Assembly: GCA_036768485.1 (NCBI GenBank)
Contig: JAVLUZ010000339.1
Coordinates: 225,001-289,000 of the forward strand
DNA from: Mermis nigrescens
Taxonomy: Eukaryota > Nematoda > Enoplea > Mermithida > Mermithidae
Length of the DNA stretch: 64,000 nt
Reading direction: 5' to 3'
The translations under genes and the position numbers were made by a program. Below are positions 12,431 through 23,700 of the stretch, in pieces. The notes under the pieces are model-generated. The model worked only from the letters and a program-made list of their open reading frames with translations, was not told where the DNA came from and did not search any database. Positions within the stretch are counted from its first letter, which is position 1, and every line of letters starts with the position of its first letter.

Positions 12431-13257
12431 GCGGTACTGTCCTGGGTGGTCGTCCGTCCTACGTGACCGCCCGTTTGACTGGCCGTCCGTCCAGGATAGC
12501 CGTCTTCCTGTTTTATTTCCAGGGTAACTGTCGGTCCTATGTGGTTGCCCATCCTGGCCCGTCCAAGGTGGCCGTCCCAAGTGGCTAGTTGGCCTAACCT
12601 CTCTGTCACGTTTCTTCAAGCGTCCTAATTCACCGGCTGTCCCGACCCGATTCTCCTGAGAATAAAATGGGTCATTATTGCCAAAAATCTCTTTTCTCCC
12701 ACCGTCCTGATTCTACGACTGTTCCGATTTTCCAAGATGGTCCATAGATTTGTATAAGTGAGTAGCATAAAAGGATAAGGCTTATTTAATATATGAATTA
12801 TTACACTACTATTTTGGCTTACCAAGAAGTATTAACTTAGTTATTTAAGTAAGTTGTGAATCACAATTTGTAGCTACAAAACTACCCTCACACAGCAAAA
12901 AGTACCTACTTTTTGTTTCGACTCACATTACGATCTTGTTTCACTGTACTCGATGTGCTAAATAATCTAGTAATAAGTTTTATTCTTTTACGCCTTTACG
13001 CTAAAAAGTGCACAAGTCACATTATTTCGGTTGATTTTTCGGTTGACAAGAGTATGAGAAAAATAAAAAAGACGCATAGAAATCAGGTACTTTTCATGTG
13101 CGAGATGCACATCAATCAGGTGCATTTTATACATCAAAAATTGCCAGCATATTGTTTTCGTTTGGGTCATATTCAAATGAATATTGTCGCAATATTATGG
13201 AACATTCAAAATAAGAACTAAATATAGCATAGACGGACGGCCACTTTGGACAGTACC

Positions 13258-14630
13258 CAAGTTGACTTAAAATTGAAAATGCAATTTATATTTTAAATCA
13301 GAATTAGTTCGGCGCATTAAAATAGTCGGATTTATTTCAGTGATTGTGTATGCTACGTTGTTAAACTGTACGAATTCAGGTAATTGTGGCAAGCCTGTTT
13401 CCTTTTGTTCCAATTTTCTCCGGGTGAGTAAAATGATTCACCTTCTCTTTTTCTTGCTAGCATGATGACGCTATGTGCGATTACCGGCTCGGCGTAACGG
13501 TGCCTTTGTATTAATTTCCATTGCAAATATTGTGTTTTCCATTATGCCGCTATGCGATGATATTGTGCAATCATCACTAGATAATGTATGTATATACACT
13601 TTCCCGAAGCTCGGTTGTATTGCCGTCAGCTGCCGCGATTCTTGAACAAGACGGGCTAGTTCGCAAATTTGCGTAGGATGCACTGAAACGATTTTGGACC
13701 GCGACTTTATCGGGCACTACATACTCCCGTTATTATCTTTCTACTCCCGCTGTGTCCTTTTTTATAGGTCCATATTGCCTAATTTTTCAGTCTAGCATAC
13801 GGAAGCAATCGATACGCGCTGAGCCCGGTTGTATGATATGTTTAAAAATCTTGTAAAGCGTGACGCCAGCAATATTTTTATAAAGACGTCGTCGGCTCAG
13901 TCAGTAGTGAAAACAGTATTGCCTTGTAAACTAAAAGCCCATGTATGTCACTTTAAGCTCTGATAAAAGCGCTAGGAAAATTGTTGCTGTATTGTGCGCA
14001 TCGCAGCACCATTATACCATACCTAGAGTGAAGTTTAGCTCATACATTGGATATATGTACATTGCATTGATATTGTAGTTATCGTGATTTACGTATCAAC
14101 ACCCTCCCTCTTATTCGTCGCTTTAATCTGGTTTGATACTCAGCTATTAGATATTTCGAAACTTATCGCTTGTAACCTCCATACGGATTTTTTCTGCGCC
14201 TTTTTCCATTGTTTTTACACTTAGCGCAAGGAAGTAGCAACTGAGATGATCTTTACTATGCTATGAATATCGACAATGTTCCGCAATTAATCCTAGCCTT
14301 GTTTCGAAAAAGTCCATATGAATTAAAAGCTGCTTCCGTATTATTGAGTTAAACAGCAAATAGGGCTTTTAATTTTAGCGATTCTTTCTTGATTCATGTG
14401 AGCAGCATATTTTGACAGCTGCCGTAAACCCCGTTGTATCGATTTTACGGATGTAGCAATCCCTATTATTTAGCTTTATTGACGATGGAGGTGATAGTTA
14501 TTGCGAAAAGGACTTCGTTAATTCTTCTTTATAAAATACAAGGACAACTATCATACTGTAGCAATTGCGTTCGTTTCGGTTATGTGTGATTCGATGATGA
14601 TGGATTTATTGGCACATTAATCAAATTAAT
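13258..14630. other. repeat-free stretch before the first candidate exon
   Basis: None of the window's repeat families occurs here. It may hold the promoter and 5' untranslated exons of the AMPK gamma gene, but no specific promoter motif can be supported. Confidence 0.4.
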
Positions 14631-14763
14631 ATGCATCGGAAATCAAAAGCCAGACCCACGCCGCCTCCACTTGAACTTGACCTAAGCCACATTGAGAGTG
14701 GAAAAAGTGCTAAAATTGGTCCTCTGAATTCCACAGCGGGTCCTAATGTAGCGCTGCATGCGT
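14631..14763 (+). CDS. PRKAG: candidate first coding exon of the AMPK gamma gene
   Basis: An ATG opens 44 codons rich in Lys, Pro and Ser (start MHRKSKARPTPPP), ending at a good donor GTAAGC in phase 1. This would join a phase-1 acceptor before 16,139. A weaker phase-0 donor (GTAGCG at 14,748) would instead fit the acceptor before 16,078. The surrounding 1.5 kb has none of the repeats that fill the rest of the window, which is consistent with a promoter and first exon. The composition resembles the disordered N-terminal extensions of long gamma isoforms, but there is no specific family match. Confidence 0.42.
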
Positions 14764-17700
14764 GTAAGCTTGTTTGCGCTCTCATTTTTGATCGGAAAAC
14801 GCGAATCGTAGCGTTCCATTATATGACAAAATATTTGATTTATGTCATATTGAGATGAGCTCAGCGTCTTGGTTTCCTTGTGTATTTACCACTTGAACCA
14901 CCCCTCATCAAATCTAGTTTTTTTGTTTGCACTTATAATTGATTTCTTCGGCTTTGAATAGGTCTTGTTTTTCGAAAATCAAGCACTGCTCCGGTAGGCA
15001 GAGCCCTATTCAAGGGGACGGGGGCGGCTGCTCTCCTTGGCCGGAAAAGAATTTTGAAAGGTAAGATAATGCATGGAAAGATGGAAAAATTCAATGTCTT
15101 TAACGTTAAATCTTCAAATTTTCGGCGCTTAGCCCGTATTTTAAATATTTCCCATCATTTTGGCCCAAGCCTGACCGAAAAAAGTGATACTTTTTATAGC
15201 CTTTTAAGTGAAAAAATTATTTTCCAAGAAAGGTTCGAATTTTATGATCTTAATAGATAGAGCATGTCTTGAAACGTCGAAAAATACGGTCTTTGCTAGC
15301 TATTACGACGAATTTTCCTAGATATGGACCAATTTGTGCTGGGTCCGCCCCCCTTGGCCGAATCCTGAATACGGGCCTGCCGTTAGGTGACCTTTTTTCG
15401 ATACAGCTTGCAAGCAAAATATGACCTTAATTGCAAATAAAGTTCGCTACACTTTTGCATCGCTAAAAGTCGAAGCTCTTAAGCATACACGATCTTTTTG
15501 GGGTTTTTTACCCCTCCCCCAGACTCTCCCCGCAAAAATTTTTTTACAGTCCCCCAGAATTGTCGATTTCTTATAAGTTCCCGGAAAATTTTTAAAAATT
15601 TGTAGAAAAGATGGCTTTTTAATAGTTTTTAGCAATCTATTTGCTCACAAGTGCCAAATTTTCAGGCGCTTCGCGCCATCATACCCATGTTTTTACTATA
15701 TTTTGTTCAATTTATTCCGACTTTTTCGGTTTTCCCGAAATTTTTGTTTTTATGCTCTAGAAAGATAGAGCATCGTCAGAAGCGCTGAAAAACGATGTTT
15801 TTGACGGGTACCTACCATTTTTGGACCCAGAAAGAGCTTTTTATAATTTCACCCTCCCCCTCCTAGAATTCCTTTGCTGTGCGTTTATGCTCTTAAGGAA
15901 AAACAGTAGTAGGTCGCTGTATTTTGTGAGGACAATTTAGCTTGAAATTGTCAAAAAATTCTCAACTAATGCAATCGAAACTCCATTGTTTCTGCTATTC
16001 ACATTTAAATTGCAAGATAAATCTCTATGTTTAAAATAATTTTGTAAAGGACTAACAAAATATTATATGTTTGTTAGAATATTCAAAAATACAAAACTAA
16101 ATCTCTTACAAACAATAAACTTGCTCCTCGTGTGAGAGATGAAACTTACGCGCATGCAGCTCCGTCGCCTTCGATTGTTCGCGAAACTCCCACTACGCCC
16201 ACCCGACGTTATCAGACTATGCTAAAAGAGGGACTCCGTAAAATTATCGTTGATCCGCTGCGCTCGGTTCGGCGAACTTTAAGCGTGAGCGAGGGCGGTG
16301 AAAATGGGGAGGAGGATAATAATGCATTGACTATTGACCCATCACCTGTGCTAATGGCTCAGTCCGACGAAACTGTGGTTGATGAAGTTTTCCTATCCGC
16401 ATGTGCGGTTTCTCGGATATTATTTATTATTGCATTTCTTTGTATAGGGTGGCCCAAAAATGGATACAAAAGTTATGATTGCTAATAAAGCTGCAGTTAA
16501 ACGTGTCGCGAAATTGTAAATGTTTTCCGAAGGAAGTAAATGCAGGGCAACAATCATAAATTTGATTTAGCTACCTTTGCTATTGCTGTTTTGTTGTTCA
16601 CTTTTGTAAACGCCATTTTTGGTAAGTTACAACGGAAAAGGTGGGTAAGTAGGGGCTCTGATCAGTAAATATCTGCTTGAAACGTCAACTTATATGTCCT
16701 TGTTGTGATAGTCGTGTAAACGTTGTTTAATACTCGTAGATTCAGAATTTGCCTTTAAATTGTTCGTTTTACTTTGATTTTGTGAGTGTTTATCATGCTG
16801 CTTTTTAATTGCATTTGTGTCCAACAGAAAGGCGTGGTTTACAAAAAAATTCGTTGCATAAATGAATTTTTATAATCTTTTGCCTGAAATTCAAGGTACT
16901 GTCTCTAACGATTTTTTACATCGAGTGATTAAATCGCATTAATCTAAGTCGAAAAGAACAAACGTTATATGTTAGAGTAAATGTATGTTTTTGAGTTAGT
17001 TTTACAGCTTTTCCCATTCGTAGCTTGCCAAAAGAATGGTGTTTGTTTACTAGAAGTGAAAACCTATAGTCTATTATTTCATGAAACCTTGTGCATGGAT
17101 CACAATTTCTGAATCAATGCAATTAAATTACAAAATCGTTTTAAACTGGAGCAATCATCAGGATATTGTCATAGCAACTGATAAGCAAATCAAGTTTTCC
17201 TATGCAAAATTGTATTACCGTAGGCTGCCTAGAAGCCACTTTTGTATCTACTATCTTGAGCAATAAAAATTGGCTTCCGTGAACAGGGTTTTCGTGAAAT
17301 GGATCTTGGAAATAATATCGAAAGTAACTCGATTAAGCTTTACTATAGTCTATTTCACGAAACCTTGTGCATGGATCACATTTTTTGAGTCAGTTCAAAT
17401 CGACTACAAAAGCTGTTTACGCTAAAGCAAGAATCGTGATATTGTGCATAGCTATTGATGAGCATTTGAAGTTTTGCTGTGCTAAGTTGTATGAAAGTAG
17501 GCTGCTTGTGAACCACTTTTGTAGTTACTCGCTTCAACGCTGAAAATTGTTTTCGTGCACAGGGTTTCGTGAAACCGACTACAATTTGTTGCCCTATATT
17601 TGTTATTTCAAAAACGTTTGTCGTTTACTAATTTACAGTAAATCTGACACATTTTTACGCTTTTTTAGGCCACCTTCCTTCGTTTTCTTTTAGATTTTGT

Positions 17701-20700
17701 GTTATTTTTTCTTTTGCTAGTTGCAGTGCTCTTTTTGCACAGGCCTCTTTGCGCTGTTAAAGAATCTCTCGGAAGTATTCTGCACGTGCGTGTTTTAGGT
17801 ACGTCATTTTTGCACACGTTTTTCCCTGCACGTTGCAAAACTTTGGCCAGCTGGCGGAAATTTCAGATGTTCAATAGATATAAGTTAAAGAACATTATCT
17901 TTTGAACCCTTTTTCGCAGAATGATTAATCTACTTATGTTGGTAGACTAGAAGTTCGGATAACAAGTTTTTCTTGTGGTTTTGAAGTTTTTGTTATCTTC
18001 AATAAGTAATAGGATTAACGATCAAGTTGACTTTAATTTATCGCTGAATATCTTAAGTTTTTTTAACTGGTATTTGTCGTACTAACAGAGTTTGCATTGT
18101 GTACTAAGACGCAATAAGTGTTTTATATACATGCGCTGCGCATATATGTAGAATTGACATGAATAGAAAAATCATTTTGAACTCCATGCAGTTTTGCTTA
18201 AAAAATCGGATGATTATTAGCACTTTGCTTGTGGATCAGAGGATATTCATTTTCGAGGAAAAGCGACCCGCTTCATTGCTGTTTTTTTATCGTTTGAGAA
18301 TTTTTTGCTGCATTTATTGAAAGCTTTATCCATTTTATACGCAAGTATTATTCATCTGACATTCTTCGCTGCCTGAATGGATATGGTGCTAAAGCATATA
18401 AAACTTAGGCGTAAACAAAGCTACTTATTTGATAGCTGTTAATCTGAAGACAAACTTCTTCACGTTGTCACTGGTATTCTTAATTCAACAGGATTTTTTT
18501 GCGGAGCAAAAAAGCGGACGTTGATATTTGATTTATTACTTTTCGTGTACTGTTTTCTTAACCTAAGCTTTAGAAACTCCGTTAAAATTCAAAAATTTTC
18601 AATCCATCTCCTATTTCCGGTCTTCGTCTTAATAAAACCTCAAAATTGGATTGATAAAGTTAGGAAGAACTAGGTAAAGTCTCGTTAGAGCACTTTTGAG
18701 CAGTATCGTTAGAGCACTTTGTATCGTTATAGCACCAGTCGCGTTATGGCACTAAATGTCTGGTTAGAGCACTCAGGTTGTCCCGTTATGGCACTTCTAT
18801 ATCTCGTTAGACCACTCGAACGGATTGACCCTAAAATATCTCCTTAGAGCATTACGATTTGCCTGACGTCGTCAAAGCCTACAGTTTGACCTGAAAAACG
18901 TCATAAGTGAACATAAATAGGCAGCAACAATAGGCATGTTGTGCCAGAAGATTTAACAAACAAAAGAAACATGTGTAATCTATAAAATCGAACATTAATC
19001 GTATAAAAGCGATTGCTCATTCATTTTGACTGCCTGTTCAGTAGCTTTTAGCTTAGTAAAATGCACCTTTATCTGTATTTCTGTTAATAAAAAATGTTAC
19101 GTATCTATATTATAAAACGCGTATTAAACATTATTTAGCTGTACTTGTCCGTTTTTTGCATGAAATACGGAAAATACAATCGGAAATTGCATGAAATAAG
19201 GAGAGCTGAAGTTCCAGATTTGGCGAAGTGTCTGTTTTTGAAGCTAATTCTTTTATCATTTTCTGGTTTTACGTCGTCCGTTTTTCGTTGTTTTGAAGAA
19301 CTACATGATTATATACTATCAACAACAAAGTTTCAAAATTTTGACTAAAATGTTAAAAAGTCATATAATTTCACATTCTCGGATTTTCCCAAGTCTACTT
19401 GTGCTTTTTTGCATCTCAGTCTAAAGAACTGCAAACGCTAGGCAGGTTTTTATTAATACGTACAATGGCCTACCAAATGATGCCGATTTTGTTCAGCGTG
19501 TCAATATTGAAATTTCACGCTATTCAGATTACGCACAGCATTTTCTGTAATTTTTCGTTTAATAATTTTTTTGAGCGACAAAAATTTGCTTATTTTTATG
19601 CATGTGTACATTAATAACGTAAACTCCACCATTTTCGTGTATAAAGCATGATAAGACAATTTTGGTGCTCTAACGCGACATGTTAGTGCTCTAACAAGAC
19701 TCAGAGGTGCTATAACGCGACACACTGGTGCTCTAACGAGACAAAGTGCTATAACGAGACGATTGGTGCTCTAACGCGACTGGTGCCATAACGATACCTA
19801 ATCAAGAACTAGGTTTTTGGTGTTCCGCGCTTATTTATTTTTGTAGTACCAATTTGTCATGAAAACATCAAAACTGAAATATTAAAAATTTAGGAAAGTA
19901 ATAAAAATATTATGAATTTTTAATTTGAACATGTTTTAAATCTCAAATTTCTATTTTCATTGCAATTTTTTTACAGCCTATCCTCGTTCAACTTCAGTCA
20001 AAGGATCACCCAATGCCCAGCAATCGCTCGATTCGTCGAGCGCAGACGACAAATCATCCAAGCGCCTCATCATTTTCAAAGAATCGGTTGGTGTTGCTTT
20101 CAGCCAGTTTTAATATATTTATAAATGTTCCTTTTGAAAGTCCTATCCCGTTTGAGATAAAATTTATATATTTTCGAAAAAATTATAAGTCTAAAAATTA
20201 TGTGGTCGAGAAAAGCATAGGTGCCCAGCATGGCCACTTCTAAAGGAGTTAGTTGGAATCAAAAGTTGAAATTTTATCTTCATCGAGATGCGACGGCTGC
20301 TCAGAGTCGATGTTAAGGTTAAAATAGCTCGAAAACTTGTGATACATTATTTTTGACGATTTCAGCTTGATGCTATGAATTTTGAATTAAATATTTGCTT
20401 AATATAAAAAATTTGTTCATCAAAATCAGAAACTAAATTAACATTACAGCTCTTTGAAATTGTCTAATTTTTTCGTATTTCATTGACAATAACGTCTTTT
20501 TCAAAACTTCTATGATATATAATCAAATAACATATTTTTAGTATAACAATCTGGTTTTTTATCTTGGCCCTAATTTTTCCGCATCTTCTTCACTGACTTC
20601 ATCTTTTCTCATACGTAGCGCTGGCTAGAACTCCGTTGAGGATAGCATTGAAAAGCATATGGGTGTACCATACATGTAACGGCTTAAAATTTTGCGAGGA

Positions 20701-23700
20701 GTGGGTCCCCGGTTTAGGGGGTGGTAAATGACCTCCGATTTTCGGCCAAAAATGGCAAAAAAAAGTACCTAAAAAATGGCTAAAAATCGCAAGTTCTCGC
20801 CAAAAATGAGGTGTCAAAATTTTCTGACTTTGGGGGATGGGAGATTGATCGACTCTAAGTGAGGGATCCGATTCCCGTGCTACACGTCTGGGAGGGCTAT
20901 CCATCTAAACATGCTGACATCCACTTCCTCGTTTTATTTTTTATATTTCTTGCAGGCATTGGCCAGCGGTGTAAAGCTTATGCAAGCGGCTAACCTTGGT
21001 AATCCTTACTAATCGATTTCGCCTAATTATTCTTAGGAGTATTTATTTTAGTTTTTGTATTAGAGAACAAAGAATTGCTCTTCTATCATTTGTTGAAAGT
21101 CAACAACGCCTTCAGTATATTGCCCAATTCATCGAAAGTCGTCGTTTTCGACATACGCCTGCCGGTCAAGCGAATTTTTTTCACTTGTAGAAATTATGTT
21201 TTCAGTTGTATATTTAAACGGATAAGAATTTTCCTCGCTAATCTAGTCTTTAATGTGAAACAAAAATATATGTACGTTGGACAGAGTGCTTTGTTCAGCG
21301 TTCCTGACTTCAAAGTATTATGCAAATTCTTAGCAAATATCAAATTATATATATAAATTTTAAATTTTTTCGACACATCTGAGTTTACCTTTTGTCAGAC
21401 GCACATTTTAATGCTTCACCGTGCTCGTACGTAGGCACTGGACAGGACCTAAATTTTGGCAGTCGGGGTCGGGTCCGAAAATTTTCATGGGCTGAAAATG
21501 GGTCTGAAAATCGCTGTTAGGGTGAAGAAACAATATTTTTCCATGTTCTTCATCAAGTTCCTTATATTAGCATCAAAAAATCACGAAAAAACGAAAAGAT
21601 ATCAAAAGTTTAATTTTGGTTAGGATCTTTCGAATTTTAGTTGGGGCCTTTTGGATTTTAAAAGGGATTCAGACCTTCCAAACTCGACCTCCCAAACTCT
21701 CTTTTCCCTCCCTCACCTCTATGTAAGACACTGTTGCCTGATGGTTTTGTCTAAAACCAACAAATTGACCCAATTTCTGAGTAGAAAACAAATTGTAAAA
21801 AGTTTGGTACTTCTACAGAATAGTAATTATTATTAGATAGATAGTCCAATTTCTTATAATGCGATTGTCTCTACCTTCGATCAGTCGATGATGCATGAAT
21901 AGCTAATTCCAATAAATTAAGCCTAAACCTAAGGATAATAAATAAAACAAGTCATCTTACAAACGTACATACGTTACTATTCTGAAGAAGTGTCAAAAAC
22001 TGGTATAATAAAAACAAGAAGTTCAACATATTTTTGTGTCTAATTTTTCCCAAAATATCAACCGGTTTGGAGGATCACCGGAGACATTTATCGAGTAAAG
22101 CGGAAAATGAATATAAACATTAAAATGGAGTAAAAAATATCCTTAATGGAGTAAAAAATTTGCTTAATTTTCTATTTTTCGACAGTTTCGAGCACTTTTG
22201 CGGACGTTTTGATGCTTTTGTCCATTTCTGGCCTTAATGTTGTTTTCAATTTTGTCTGTCATCAGCATTAATTACTTCACGCATGTAACGAGATTGCTGG
22301 TACCTTTCGAACCGTGCTGTAATAGCTCCTATTTTCGGGAAGGGTAGCGGCTGATTTTCAGGGGATAGATGACATACATGCACAGCATGAGAAATCCGTG
22401 GGTGGGGGTGGGGTGAAATTTAAAAGTGCCTTTTTTGGTCAAAAAATAGTGGTTACTTGTCAAAAACATCGTTTTTTGGTGTCTCTGATGACGCTCTATC
22501 TTTCTAGAGCATAAAAACGAAAAAAATTAAGAGAAGTCTATCAAATTGGACAAAATGTAGTTAAAATATGAAAAAATGACGCTAAGCGCCAAAATTTGAT
22601 ACTTTTCAGCAAATAGATAGCTAAAAACGCTAAAAACACCTTTTCTACGAATTTTCAGGAATTTTTTGGAAACTTCCGCGAATTATGGGAGGTGAAACCC
22701 CTAACCTCCCCCTTGATCATGTCTGGTGAATGACCTATTTTTGGCAAAAAATGTTAATAGAAGCACCTTAAAATGTCCTTAAATTGCATGTTTTTTTGCC
22801 GCAAATGTGGGCTGCAATATGGCATTTCTGGAAGCTGGGACGGCTTTACTTGTAACGGTCTTAAATTTCGGGACGGGAAGTGGGGTAATTTTAGGCGATA
22901 AGTGACCCTTCTATTTTTGGCAATAAAGCACCTGAAAATGTCTTTAGAACAGTGTTTTTTAGCGCCACCCCCATTTGCGCGGCCGCTAATGACCAGGACA
23001 AGAGCATTTGCACGCAGTCGCATTAGTTCACCTAAAAACATAGTACTGTGAGAAGATAGGCAAGAATTAAGGTAATTTTGAGCGTTTTCAAATGAGCTCA
23101 ATAAGCTGCTGGTGATTAATTTCCGAAAAATAAATTTTTTAATTGTCACATCTTTCAACTCATGCAAAAAATCTAATCTTAAAGCTGTACATGACTGATT
23201 TCTCTTTATGCAGTTCATGTTATATTGGGTGGTTTTTTAAGCTACCTGCTCTAAATTTTCGTGATTTGCCAAAAACTACAATACACAAAGTAAATAAGTA
23301 GACGCAGAGCACCAAAATTTTTGGCACATTTCCATGTCTGCCCAAGTTTAGGCTGTTTAGAAGACAAAAATAATATAAAAACAATTAATCTGGCGCCGCC
23401 AAAAAATTTAGAAAACTTCCTTCAAAAATGCCATGAAAATGTTTAAATTTCTGCTTTTTTATCCAAACAAGCCTTTGCGCATAGTGCTAATGTACGAAAT
23501 GTCCAATTAGCGCAGGACAGGTTCCTTTGCCCGCGTTAATAAAAAACAATGCTTTAAAACACAATTTGTTGCCAAAGATTGGGTTGGGATGAAGATCTCG
23601 GTCTTTGGAAGGATGAATATCCCCATCCCTCTGTTACATACATCCTTCCAACTTGGAAAATATTTGGAAAAACATAATTTTAAAAAATAAAAAATAATAG

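Larger units (their letters stand above)
11919..13257. mobile_element. foldback-like element with GTCC arrays
   Basis: The left end (GGCGGTACTGTCC, continued after the nested insertion by GTGGTCGTCCGTCC) is inverted at the right end (GGACGGCCACTTTGGACAGT). The left arm runs on as a diverged tandem array of GGCCGTCC-type units to about 12,720. The interior has no recognised transposase. A family B copy sits in the left tip. Confidence 0.55.

Noticed and set aside
17699..17905. Hydrophobic open frame that could be a signal-peptide exon
   Set aside because: No phase-compatible neighbours and no match to the AMPK gamma family; probably intron.
21165..21356. Continuation of the CBS1 frame past 21,164 as coding sequence
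   Set aside because: It would duplicate the VKKAFYAL segment supplied by the exon at 23,979 and lacks any CBS1 core.
22754..23218. 154-codon minus-strand open frame
   Set aside because: Part of it is family C repeat sequence and the rest has no domain or composition typical of a protein.
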